Positions 34,972 through 43,686 of a DNA stretch of 64,000 nucleotides are shown in pieces. Position 1 is the stretch's first letter, and every line of letters starts with the position of its first letter. The translations under genes were made by a program, and so were the position numbers. Where the stretch lies: the NCBI RefSeq assembly GCF_001425705.1, contig NZ_LMDC01000027.1, positions 3,515 through 67,514 of the forward strand. The letters run 5' to 3'. The notes beneath the pieces are model-generated. The model was not told the DNA's origin, ran no database searches, and saw only the letters and a list, made by a program, of their open reading frames with translations. This stretch comes from Pelomonas sp. Root1217 (GTDB taxonomy: Bacteria; Pseudomonadota; Gammaproteobacteria; Burkholderiales; Burkholderiaceae_C).

Positions 34972-36117
34972 ATGCTGATGAAACTGAAGAATTGCGTGAG
35001 CGGCTTGTTATTGACGCTGGGCATTGCTCTGGGCGGGTGTGCGGGCGCGCCCACCCAAAACGGCGGCAACCGCACCGAAGTGCTTGCGGCGATCGACAAG
35101 GTCAATTCCTACTGGCAGGCGCACGCACCCGCTCAGGACAGCCCGTTCTGGAATGTGGCTGCCTATCACACCGGCAATATGGAAGCCTACCGGGTGACCG
35201 GCAATGAAAGTTATCGGCGTTATACCGAAACCTGGGCCGAGTACAACCAATGGACGGGCGCGCGGTCCAAGGATAAATCGACCTGGAAATACAACTACGG
35301 CGAAACTCCGGATCACGTGCTATTCGGTGATTGGCAGATCTGCTTTCAGGTTTATGCGGACCTTTATCAGCTTGACAAGGACCCGCGCAAGATCGCACGC
35401 GCCCGCGAGGTGATGGAATATCAGATGAGCACTCCCAACAAGGATTATTGGTGGTGGGTGGACGGCTTGTATATGGCCATGCCGGTCATGACCAAGATGT
35501 ACCGGGCCACCGGCAACCGGCAGTATCTCGACAAGATGTACGAGTACTACAGTCATGCCAACAGCATCATGTACGACCCGCTGGAGAAGCTCTATTACCG
35601 GGACGCGAGATACGTCTTCCCGCAGCACAAGAGCGTCAACGGCAAGAAGGACTTCTGGTCGCGCGGGGACGGCTGGGCGTTTGCCGCTCTGGCCCGGGTC
35701 CTGTCGGAATTGCCGCAGGACGACCCGCACCGCGGTGAGTACGTGCAGCGCCTGCAGGACATGGCCGGGGCGCTGCTGCCGCTGCAGCAGCCGGAGGGCT
35801 ACTGGACGCGCAGCCTCATCGACCCGGCCCATGCGCCTGGCCCCGAGACCAGTGGCACTGCCTTCTTCACTTACGGCCTGCTATGGGGCATCAACAATGG
35901 CCTGCTGCCGCGTGACCGCTATCTGCCCGCGGCGCAGCGCGGTTGGCAGTACCTGACGACCGTGGCCCTGCAGCCCGACGGCAAGCTGGGGTATGTGCAG
36001 CCCATCGGCGACCGCGCGATTCCAGGGCAGGTGGTGGACCAGAATTCCACCTCGCACTTCGGCGTCGGCGCCTTCCTGTTGGCGGGGGCCGAAATGGTCC
36101 GTCTGCTCGACAAATAA
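34972..36117 (+). CDS. GH105 unsaturated uronyl hydrolase (YteR/RhiN-like), lipoprotein
   Basis: A 381-residue protein starting MLMKLKN, with a lipoprotein signal whose lipobox is ALGGC, so it is probably membrane-anchored in the periplasm. The (alpha/alpha)6 domain has the family blocks YNYGETPDHVLFGDWQ, WWWVDGLYMAMPV and WSRGDGWAFAALARVL. GH105/GH88 enzymes hydrate and release the unsaturated uronic acid left by polysaccharide lyases, acting on rhamnogalacturonan, glucuronyl-galactose or ulvan fragments. It heads an operon with the DUF2264 and DUF4861 genes and is preceded by a promoter covered by a LacI-type site. The longer frame from 34894 has no signal peptide and was rejected. Confidence 0.85.
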   Translation: MLMKLKNCVSGLLLTLGIALGGCAGAPTQNGGNRTEVLAAIDKVNSYWQAHAPAQDSPFWNVAAYHTGNMEAYRVTGNESYRRYTETWAEYNQWTGARSKDKSTWKYNYGETPDHVLFGDWQICFQVYADLYQLDKDPRKIARAREVMEYQMSTPNKDYWWWVDGLYMAMPVMTKMYRATGNRQYLDKMYEYYSHANSIMYDPLEKLYYRDARYVFPQHKSVNGKKDFWSRGDGWAFAALARVLSELPQDDPHRGEYVQRLQDMAGALLPLQQPEGYWTRSLIDPAHAPGPETSGTAFFTYGLLWGINNGLLPRDRYLPAAQRGWQYLTTVALQPDGKLGYVQPIGDRAIPGQVVDQNSTSHFGVGAFLLAGAEMVRLLDK

Positions 36118-36137
36118 CGGCGCAGCCAGGAGATAAC

Positions 36138-37427
36138 GTGCAACGTCGCAACTTCATGCGTGCAGCGGCTCTGGGGCCTTCCGTGCCCGCCTTGTTGGCC
36201 GCCAGCGAGGCGGCAGGCGCTGCGGGCGCTGCGGGTGCTGCGGGTGCTGCGACTGCCGCTGCGCCTGGGCAGGAGCGTGCCTACATGCTCAACCTGCTGC
36301 GCCAGATGGCCGAGCCGGTGCTGGGCCTGATGTCCAAGGGCGAGCTGAAGAAGAAGTTCTCGCTTGAGCTGAGCCCCACCTGGGATGGACGCGACCCGTC
36401 CGTCGCCTACCTGGAATGCTTCGGCCGCCTGATTTCAGGCATCTCGCCCTGGCTGGCGCTGCCCGCGGATGACACCGCTGAAGGCCAGTTGCGCAGGCGC
36501 CTGCAGCAACAGGCGCTGCAGAGCTACGCCAACGCCGTCGATCCGAAGAGCCCCGACTACCTGACCTGGAAGGGGCATGGCCAGGCGCTGGTGGATTCGG
36601 CCTATTTCACCAACGCGCTGATGCGCGCACCCAAGGTGTTGTGGGAGCCGCTGGACGCGGCCACGAAAGGCCGCATCGTGGCTGAGATCAAGGGCCTGCG
36701 CCGCATCGAGGTGCCCTACATCAACTGGCTGCTGTTCGCGGCGATGAACGAGGCCTGGCTGCTGTCCATCGGTGAGGAATCCGACCCGATGCGTATGAAT
36801 GGCGCGATCCGCAAGATCAACGAGTGGTATGTCGGCGACGGCTGGATCAAGGACGGCCAGGACTTCCATTTCGACTACTACTGCTCCTACGTCATGTACC
36901 CCATGCTGCTGGAGATCCTCGAAGTGCTGGTGGCCAGGAAGGGGCCGTTCTGGAACGCCAAGCCCGAGGACCTGCTCGCGCAGGCCACGAAGCGTGCGCA
37001 GCGCTATTGCGAACACCTGGAGCGTTTCGTCGGCCCGCAAGGCAGCTACCCGCCGATCGGCCGCTCGCTGACCTACCGGACCGCGGTGTTCCAGCCACTG
37101 GCCTTGCTGGCCTGGCGCAAGCAGCTGCCGGCATCGCTGCCCGAGGGGCAGGTGCGCTCGGCCTTGCATGCCGCGCACGTAGCGATCTGGGACGGCCCCG
37201 GCAACTTCACGAAGGACGGTTTCCTGACCATCGGCTTTCGTGGCCATCAGCCTGAGCTTGGGGACTGGTACTCCAACAACGGCAGCATGTACATCGCCGC
37301 GGCGGGCTTGCTCGCGCTGGGACTGCCCGCGACCGATTCCTACTGGACGGCACCGGCGCAGGACTGGACGCAGAAGAAGGCGTTCAGCAGCAACCGCTTC
37401 CCCAAAGACTACGCCGTGGGCTACTGA
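36138..37427 (+). CDS. DUF2264 protein (probable GH154-type glycosidase), Tat-type signal
   Basis: A 429-residue protein beginning at a GTG with AGGAGA seven bases upstream. The N-terminus MQRRNFMRAAALGPS looks like a Tat signal and is followed by an alanine/glycine-rich stretch coded by 9-base repeats (36219-36251). The body matches DUF2264 (PF10022): SYANAVDPKSPDYLTW, NWLLFAAMNEAWL, WIKDGQDFHFDYYCSYVMYPML. As I recall, this family includes Bacteroides exo-beta-glucuronidase GH154 acting on arabinogalactan. It is the middle gene of the GH105 operon and overlaps the next gene by one base. Confidence 0.8.
   Translation: MQRRNFMRAAALGPSVPALLAASEAAGAAGAAGAAGAATAAAPGQERAYMLNLLRQMAEPVLGLMSKGELKKKFSLELSPTWDGRDPSVAYLECFGRLISGISPWLALPADDTAEGQLRRRLQQQALQSYANAVDPKSPDYLTWKGHGQALVDSAYFTNALMRAPKVLWEPLDAATKGRIVAEIKGLRRIEVPYINWLLFAAMNEAWLLSIGEESDPMRMNGAIRKINEWYVGDGWIKDGQDFHFDYYCSYVMYPMLLEILEVLVARKGPFWNAKPEDLLAQATKRAQRYCEHLERFVGPQGSYPPIGRSLTYRTAVFQPLALLAWRKQLPASLPEGQVRSALHAAHVAIWDGPGNFTKDGFLTIGFRGHQPELGDWYSNNGSMYIAAAGLLALGLPATDSYWTAPAQDWTQKKAFSSNRFPKDYAVGY
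36219..36251 (+). repeat. 9-base tandem repeat in the DUF2264 signal region
   Basis: The unit GCTGCGGGY is repeated about 3.7 times and codes Ala-Ala-Gly units just after the signal peptide. Copy-number change would lengthen or shorten the linker without a frameshift. Confidence 0.7.
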
Positions 37428-38629
37428 TGAAGCGCGCGATCCTCGCCGTTTGGCTCGCCTTGGCCGCGCTCGGCGCGAGCGCGGCGGAGCGCCTGGTCGT
37501 TACCGTCCGGCACGAGTTGAAGGCCGCGCGGCCGGCCGAGACGATCACGGTTCCCTGGTCCGAAGTGGCCCGGCGCCTGCCCGGGGCGCTGCTGCATCAG
37601 CTCGCCGTGCGCGACGCCGGCGGCAACTTGCTGCCCTACCAGATCACCAACGTGGCGCCGTTGGCGAGAGACCCGAAGAACGAAGGCATCGCCTACGGGG
37701 AGCTGATCTTCCAGCATGACTTCGCCGCGGACGAGCAGAGCGCGCGCTTCACCGTCGAGAAGACGACGACGGTCGCGCCGCCGTTTCCCGTCAAGGCCTT
37801 CGCCCGCTATGTCCCGGAGCGTCTCGACGATTTCGCCTGGGAAAACGACAGGATCGGCCACCGCACCTATGGCCAGGCGCTGGCCGCGCCAGCGCCGCCC
37901 GGGAGTGACAAGGAAGTCCTCGTCGCGAGCGGTGTCGACATCTGGTTCAAGCGGCCCTCCTACCTCATCGTCGACCGTTGGTACAACAAGGGCCACGACC
38001 ACTATCACAAGGACGAGGGCGAGGGGCTCGACATGTACGCCGTCGGCCGCACCCGCGGTGCAGGCGGCACGGGCATCTGGAATGGCAGCCGCCTGTTCGT
38101 CAGCCGCAACTATGCGGCGTGGCGCGTCATCACGAACGGGCCCGTTCGTGCCGTTTTTGAGTTGACCTACGACAAGTGGGACGCGGGCGGCGTGGCGGTC
38201 AGCGAAGTCAAGCGGTTCACCGTCGACGCGGGCCACCTTTTTGACACGGTCGAAAGCACTTTCAGCACTGCCACGCCGCAGACGCTCACCGTCGCGCTGG
38301 GCCTCAACAAGAAGCCGGCCTATCCCGAGCAGGCGCCGACGGTCGCTGCTTACCGTGCCCCCGACACGCTGATGCAATGGGTGCGTCAGCGCAGTGCGGG
38401 TGACTTTGGTGTCGCCATCCTGCTGCCGGGTGCAGACGGCTACGCGGCCGATCCCGACAACGAACTGATCCTCGTCAAGGCCAAGACCGGCCAGCCGCTG
38501 CGCTACTACCTCGGTGCGGCCGTCGACTGGTCAAGTGAGATTCCCACGGCGCAAGCCTGGCAGGGCTATGTGGAGGCTTACCGCAAGCGCGTTGCGTCGC
38601 CGATCCGGGTCGAAATCGGCGCGGAGTAG
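37427..38629 (+). CDS. Secreted DUF4861 protein
   Basis: A 400-residue protein with a Sec signal (MKRAILAVWLALAALGASAAE). The mature part matches DUF4861 (PF16153): PETI-like VPWSEVARRLPG, GELIFQHDF, FVPERLDDFAWENDRIGHRTYG-type block (here ARYVPERLDDFAWENDRI), and YNKGHDHYHKDEGEGLDMY. Members are frequent in uronate-polysaccharide loci of Bacteroidetes and Proteobacteria beside GH105 and DUF2264; the activity is not known to me. The ATG shares a base with the DUF2264 stop (TGATG), so it is the third gene of that operon. Confidence 0.78.
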   Translation: MKRAILAVWLALAALGASAAERLVVTVRHELKAARPAETITVPWSEVARRLPGALLHQLAVRDAGGNLLPYQITNVAPLARDPKNEGIAYGELIFQHDFAADEQSARFTVEKTTTVAPPFPVKAFARYVPERLDDFAWENDRIGHRTYGQALAAPAPPGSDKEVLVASGVDIWFKRPSYLIVDRWYNKGHDHYHKDEGEGLDMYAVGRTRGAGGTGIWNGSRLFVSRNYAAWRVITNGPVRAVFELTYDKWDAGGVAVSEVKRFTVDAGHLFDTVESTFSTATPQTLTVALGLNKKPAYPEQAPTVAAYRAPDTLMQWVRQRSAGDFGVAILLPGADGYAADPDNELILVKAKTGQPLRYYLGAAVDWSSEIPTAQAWQGYVEAYRKRVASPIRVEIGAE

Positions 38630-38857
38630 CCATGCTTTCCCGGTGGCGGCCCGTAATGCGCTTTGACTCTGAAATTTTGTATATCTCGCGGCGCCTTATT
38701 CATAGCTCCTTTCACGCCATGGAGACTAAGCTGAACGGCGCGAGGCCGTGACACCCCTAGTTTGATAGTCACCAAGATTGCCAGGCATCCCTGACTGTCT
38801 TCGAGAACATCGGTGATGATCCTGCAATGTCGCACCAAAGCAACTTTCAAGATCGAT

Positions 38858-38873
38858 AAGGCAACGTTACCAT
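38858..38873. promoter_or_regulatory. LacI-type operator 3
   Basis: AAGGCAACGTTACCAT has the central AACGTT palindrome and matches the consensus ATGGTAACGTTACCAT in 14 of 16 positions. It lies 103 bases (centre to centre) from operator 4, about ten helical turns, which would suit looping. Confidence 0.6.
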
Positions 38874-38960
38874 ACCGTAACCAAGGGTCGAGGAAGCGTG
38901 ATCACATGCTGCGCTGTAAGCGCTTTGGAGGGTTTCATGAGCCCATTTTTTGGGGCTCGC

Positions 38961-38976
38961 ATGGTAACGTTGTCAC
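38961..38976. promoter_or_regulatory. LacI-type operator 4, overlapping the receptor promoter
   Basis: ATGGTAACGTTGTCAC matches the same consensus in 13 of 16 positions. It ends five bases before the extended -10 element at 38981-38989, so a bound repressor would cover the -35 region. Confidence 0.6.
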
Positions 38977-39090
38977 ATATTGCTATTATCGAAATGAATC
39001 TGCGATGAGCAAGCTGATCCAGCCATCGCCGATATAAAAACAACTTGTAGTCACATTGATGACAAAAGCCCTTGAGGCATGGAGAGAGAC

Positions 39091-41967
39091 ATGAAACAAA
39101 CCCTGATTTGCTCGGCCGTGTCGATGGCGCTTGCCGCCGCATACGGCCACGCCGCGGCTCAGGCTGCGGCGCCCGCCCAGGCTGCTGAAAAAGCGCCTGA
39201 CGCCGCAGACGCCGCCGCCAAACCCGACGGCCAGAAACTCGAGACCGTGGTCGTGACCGGTTTTCGCGCCAGTCTCGAGAAGTCGATGGCGTTGAAGCAG
39301 CAGGCCATCGGCGTGCGCGACTCCATCGTCGCCGAGGACATCGGCAAGTTCCCCGAGGCCAACGTGGCCGAGTCGCTGCAGCGCGTGCCGGGCATCATCC
39401 TGAACCGTGACGAGAGTTCGGGTGAGGGTCAGCGCATCTCCATCCGTGGTCTGCCGACCGAGTACACCGTCACCACGCTGAATGGCGCACTCGTCAATAC
39501 CGTGTCGACTTCCACCATCGGCTCGGCGGTGCGCGGCTTCAACTACGACGTGTTCGCGTCCGAACTGTTCGGCCGCGTGGACTTCTACAAGTCGCCGCTG
39601 GCGGAGTTGAACGAAGGCGGCATGGGCGGCGTGGTGGACCTGCAGACGCCACGCCCCTTCGACAACCCCAAGCGCACCATCCGCTATGGCGTGACGGCGT
39701 CGTACAACACCACGTCCGGCAAGACCGACCCTATGGGCTTCGCGCTGTACTCCAACACCTGGGGCGACTGGGGCGCGCTGATTGGCGTGTCGCACGCGGC
39801 CGCGGTGAACGATCGCTCCGGCTTCGAGGCGACCGGTGGCTACAACAGCTCGGCACGCGCCAGCCAGAGTCCCGTGAAGGGCAACTTCGCCTTCGCGCTG
39901 GACTACGACAGCCCGCGTGCCAACCTCGGCAGCTACACCCGCGCCCAAGTCGACAACGCACTGCTGCCCCGCATCTACCGCTTCTACGGTTCGGCCAATG
40001 ACCGGACCCGCGACGGCCTGGTGGGCTCGCTGCAGTTCAAGACCCCGACGCTGAACTTCAGCCTGGACACGCTCTATTCCAAGCTGAAGAACACCCGCGA
40101 CGAGATCTACTTCGGCCTGCTGATCCGCAACAGCCGTACCACCGACCGCACCAAGCCGGCGGGCCAGAGCGGCAACAACGGCTTCATTCCGCTGAACGTC
40201 AAGATCGACCCGGCGTCCAACCTGCTGACCGGCACCTTCGGCAACACGTCATACAGCAGCGGCGTGACCTACAGCGAAGACGAAACCAAGTTCGGCTACG
40301 TGGCCGCCAATGCCCGCTGGAGCGTCAGCGACAAGCTCGTGCTGAGCGGCCAGCTGAGCACCAACAACAGCAAGGCGCTGAGCTACCAGGACACCCTGTC
40401 CGGCCAGATCTTCGGTGTCGACTCCACCATCGACTACGGCAGCGATCACGTCTACCCGTCGCTGTCCTCGCCGACCAGCTACACCGACCCCGCCAACTTT
40501 CAGGGCTTTGGCATCGGCACCGGCTGGACCCGTGAGACAGACAAGAGCAACCAGGGCCGCGTCGTCGCCGACTGGGACTACGCCCTTGCTGGCGACTGGA
40601 CCGGCCATCTGAAGGCCGGCCTGGCCTATTCAGAGACCTCCAAGGAGATCAACAAGCGCAACGGCACATCCGCCGCGACCGCCAAGCTCAACACGCTGGG
40701 CACGGCAGGCCTGCGTTCGGGCATGACCTCCGTGCTGCCGATCGGCAACCTCGACATGGGTGCCGGCTGGCCGCACGCCTGGGGCACTTTCACCCGTGGC
40801 TACACCTACTCGACCTTCGACCCGCTGGCCCTCAACTCGGAGGCGACCTTCACGCCGGCGCAGAGCTTCAAGGCGCAGGAGAACGTGTCCACGGCCTTCG
40901 TGCAGTCCGACTTCAGGGGCCAGGTGTTCGACCGGGAGCTGCGCCTGAATGCCGGCGTGCGCTTCGCGCGCACCGAGACGCTGATCGACAACTTCAAGCA
41001 GCAGGGCGCCAGCCTCACCTATGCGCCGAACCAGGAGAAGGGCTCCTACACCAGCGTGCTGCCGGCCTTCAGCTCGGCCTTTGACCTGACCGACAACCTC
41101 ACCTGGCGTGCCTCCTGGGGCAAGACGCTGAGCCGGCAGGCGCTGTCCATCATCGCGGCGCAGACGGTCATCCCCAACCCGTTCGACAACACCGCCACGG
41201 CCGGCAATCCGAGCCTGCGTCCGCAGAAGTCCAAGAACCTGGACACCAGCCTGGAGTGGTACTTCCAGAAGGGCAGCATGCTGTCGGCGGCGTTGTTCAG
41301 AAAGGAACTGACAGATGCCACCTTCGGCAGCAGCGTGCAAACCACCTTCGGCGCGCTGGGCCTGCCCGACACGGCGCTGGGTGGCATCTTCCAGGACGCC
41401 AACGGCAAGGTGGACCCCAACCTGCCGATGACGCTGAAGACCTACAGCAACGCCGGCAAGCAGACGCTCAAGGGCTTCGAGCTGGCCTACCAGCAGGCTT
41501 TCACCTTCCTGCCCGACCCCTTCAAGGGGCTGGGTGCACTGGCCAGCTACACGCACATCAACCCGTTCAACAGCGCCGTGTGGACGACCAACTCGGGCAG
41601 CGTCATCGACGTGAACTCGGTGCCTAAGTACGCATACAGCACCACGCTGTACTACGAGAGCGGCCCGTTCGCTTTCCGCACGTCCTACAACTACAAGGGC
41701 CGCTCGCTGCATCGGGACACCCCGAAGAACAACGGCGACGACCTGATCCGCTGGAATGCCGGCCGCGGTTACCTTGACGCCAATGTCAGCTACAAGATCA
41801 ACGACTCGCTGGAGATCCGCCTGGAAGGGCTGAACCTGTCCAACACGCTGGCTTACGACTACTTCGAGGACGCCACCGGTCAGTACGGCCTGGGCAACAA
41901 GACCCGCATGGACTATGCGAAGTACGACGGTCGCACCTTCAAGATCGGCTTGCGCGGCAGGTTCTGA
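39091..41967 (+). CDS. TonB-dependent receptor of the glycan locus (TIGR01782 type), first copy
   Basis: A 958-residue outer-membrane receptor with a Sec signal (MKQTLICSAVSMALAAAYGHAAAQ), an alanine-rich spacer, and the TonB-Xanth-Caul signature VVVTGFRASLEKSMALKQQA followed by EDIGKFPEANVAESLQRVPG. A full plug and a large barrel ending IGLRGRF follow. Receptors of this group import oligosaccharides in Xanthomonas, Caulobacter and relatives. The ATG at 39091 with GGAGAGAG in front is preferred to the one at 39079. The LacI-type sites upstream tie its expression to the GH105 operon (inference). The BNR_4 gene follows with a one-base overlap. Confidence 0.9.
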   Translation: MKQTLICSAVSMALAAAYGHAAAQAAAPAQAAEKAPDAADAAAKPDGQKLETVVVTGFRASLEKSMALKQQAIGVRDSIVAEDIGKFPEANVAESLQRVPGIILNRDESSGEGQRISIRGLPTEYTVTTLNGALVNTVSTSTIGSAVRGFNYDVFASELFGRVDFYKSPLAELNEGGMGGVVDLQTPRPFDNPKRTIRYGVTASYNTTSGKTDPMGFALYSNTWGDWGALIGVSHAAAVNDRSGFEATGGYNSSARASQSPVKGNFAFALDYDSPRANLGSYTRAQVDNALLPRIYRFYGSANDRTRDGLVGSLQFKTPTLNFSLDTLYSKLKNTRDEIYFGLLIRNSRTTDRTKPAGQSGNNGFIPLNVKIDPASNLLTGTFGNTSYSSGVTYSEDETKFGYVAANARWSVSDKLVLSGQLSTNNSKALSYQDTLSGQIFGVDSTIDYGSDHVYPSLSSPTSYTDPANFQGFGIGTGWTRETDKSNQGRVVADWDYALAGDWTGHLKAGLAYSETSKEINKRNGTSAATAKLNTLGTAGLRSGMTSVLPIGNLDMGAGWPHAWGTFTRGYTYSTFDPLALNSEATFTPAQSFKAQENVSTAFVQSDFRGQVFDRELRLNAGVRFARTETLIDNFKQQGASLTYAPNQEKGSYTSVLPAFSSAFDLTDNLTWRASWGKTLSRQALSIIAAQTVIPNPFDNTATAGNPSLRPQKSKNLDTSLEWYFQKGSMLSAALFRKELTDATFGSSVQTTFGALGLPDTALGGIFQDANGKVDPNLPMTLKTYSNAGKQTLKGFELAYQQAFTFLPDPFKGLGALASYTHINPFNSAVWTTNSGSVIDVNSVPKYAYSTTLYYESGPFAFRTSYNYKGRSLHRDTPKNNGDDLIRWNAGRGYLDANVSYKINDSLEIRLEGLNLSNTLAYDYFEDATGQYGLGNKTRMDYAKYDGRTFKIGLRGRF

Positions 41968-43442
41968 TGCCCCTCGTCCGGTCTCGCGCCGCTGAACGCG
42001 GGCGTGCCCAACCGGTCCCCCGTGGGGACGGCGATGCTTGCGGCGTTGAGCCGCAAGCACATCGCCCCAGGCGGGCCGGCTTGGGAGCGGCCCGGCGCTC
42101 GGCCCGCAAGTTCGACGCGCTGTCCGTTCTCATGGCCGCGGCGTGTGCCGTAAGCTGCGCCGCGCCACCACCGCGCGCCGCTGATATCCACGCCGGCGAT
42201 GTGCGTGTGGTCGACGTCGGTGAGGGTTGGGCGCGCAACTCCGTCAACACCGTGGTGTTCCGCAAGAACTCCCTCGTCACCCACGGCGACATGCAGTACA
42301 TCGCCTTCTACGACCCGCAGGCCCGGGTGGTGCTGGGCAAGCGCCGGCTCGGCAGCGGCGCCTGGGAGCTGAAGGCCACGCCCTACCAGGGCAACGCGCT
42401 GGATGCCCACAACAGCATCAGCATCATGGTCGATGGCGCGGGCTATCTGCACCTGGCCTGGGACCACCACAACAGTGCACTGCGCTACGCGCGCAGCCTG
42501 CGGCCCGGTGCGCTGGAAATGACGGCCGAAATGCCGATGACGGGGCAGGACGAGGCCTCGGTGTCCTATCCCGAGTTCCATCGCCAGCCGGACGGCAATC
42601 TGCTGTTCTTCTACCGGGACGGCGGTTCGGGCCGGGGCAACCTGGTGCTCAACCGCTACGACGTCGCCACGCAAAAGTGGACGCGGCTGCACGCCAACCT
42701 GATCAGCGGGGAAGGCCAGCGCAACGCCTACTGGCAAGCCTTCCTCGACCACCGCGGCACCTTGCATCTGTCCTGGGTCTGGCGCGAATCGCCCGACGTC
42801 GCCAGCAACCACGACTTGGCCTACGCCCGCTCGCGCGACGGCGGCCGCAGCTGGGAGACCTCCGATGGCCGGCCCTGCGTGCTGCCGATCACCGCGGCTA
42901 GCGCCGAGGTCGCCGCTCACATCCCGCAGGGCAGCGAGCTGATCAACCAGACGTCGATGTCGGCCGACCGGGACGGCAACCCCTACATCACCAGCTACTG
43001 GCGGCGCGCCGGCAGCACGGTACCGCAATACCAGGTGGTCTACCGCCGCGGCGGCGCCTGGCGGGAACTGGAGCTGGGCTTTCGGCGCACGCCGTTCTTG
43101 CTCAGCGGCGTGGGGACCAAGGCGATTCCCATATCACGCCCGCAAATCATGGTGGGCCTGGGAGCCGGTGAGCCGGCGGCGCTGCTCGTGTTCCGTGACG
43201 AAGAACGGGGCAGCAAGGTGTCGGTCGCCCGTATTGAGCACTTCAGCAGCGGGCGCTGGACCGTGCACGACCTGACGGCGGATTCCGCCGGCGCGTGGGA
43301 ACCCAGCTTCGACACGGAGTTGTGGCGCGAGCGAGGCGAATTGAACCTGTTCCTGCAGACCGTGCAGCAGGTGGACGGGGAGGGCGCCGCCAACGTCTCG
43401 ACCAGCAAGGTGCGAGTGCTGCAGTGGCGCCCGAAACCCTGA
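41967..43442 (+). CDS. BNR_4 seven-bladed beta-propeller enzyme (GH145- or PL24/25-like)
   Basis: A protein of up to 491 residues matching BNR_4 (PF15892): VVDVGEGWARNSVNTVVFRK, the DAHNSISIMVDGAGYLHLAWDHHNS block, YPEFHRQPDGNLLFFYRDG and LHLSWVWRES. Histidines 148 and 167/168 sit about 20 residues apart, as the catalytic histidines of ulvan lyases PL24/PL25 do; the same fold serves GH145 rhamnosidase on Rha-GlcA (family facts from memory). The ATG at 41967 shares a base with the receptor stop but gives 55 residues without a signal. A TTG at 42081 would give a lipoprotein-type leader (RRSAR, hydrophobic run, AVSCA) and may be the true start. Confidence 0.75.
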   Translation: MPLVRSRAAERGRAQPVPRGDGDACGVEPQAHRPRRAGLGAARRSARKFDALSVLMAAACAVSCAAPPPRAADIHAGDVRVVDVGEGWARNSVNTVVFRKNSLVTHGDMQYIAFYDPQARVVLGKRRLGSGAWELKATPYQGNALDAHNSISIMVDGAGYLHLAWDHHNSALRYARSLRPGALEMTAEMPMTGQDEASVSYPEFHRQPDGNLLFFYRDGGSGRGNLVLNRYDVATQKWTRLHANLISGEGQRNAYWQAFLDHRGTLHLSWVWRESPDVASNHDLAYARSRDGGRSWETSDGRPCVLPITAASAEVAAHIPQGSELINQTSMSADRDGNPYITSYWRRAGSTVPQYQVVYRRGGAWRELELGFRRTPFLLSGVGTKAIPISRPQIMVGLGAGEPAALLVFRDEERGSKVSVARIEHFSSGRWTVHDLTADSAGAWEPSFDTELWRERGELNLFLQTVQQVDGEGAANVSTSKVRVLQWRPKP

Positions 43443-43686
43443 GCGACGGGAAATCCCATGCCCTAAAAAGCGCCGCTCGGTAACTATATGTTTATTGCTA
43501 GCTATACGAACTTTTGATGGGGTAAAGGCAAAACAGCATACGAATTGAATATTCAACGGTGCTAGCCTTTAGACATTACCTGCTCAGGTGTAATTCACTG
43601 CGAGCGGTGTAATGATTGGTATCAATAAAGCGGCGGGCGAACGTATTTTTTTCGTCTGCCAAACATACCCCCTCACGGAGACAACC

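Larger units (their letters stand above)
38630..39090 (+). promoter_or_regulatory. Regulatory region upstream of the first PUL TonB receptor
   Basis: This 461-base gene-free stretch is much more AT-rich than its surroundings. It holds two LacI-type dyads (listed separately), an extended -10 box TGCTATTAT (38981-38989) just downstream of the second dyad, and the ribosome site GGAGAGAG right before the receptor ATG. No small gene or RNA was recognised in it. Confidence 0.6.

Noticed and set aside
43615-43626. ATTGGTATCAAT near the second receptor, similar to the FadR-type dyads
   Set aside because: The half-sites are two bases too close and the centre is not symmetric, so it is not a convincing member of that motif set.
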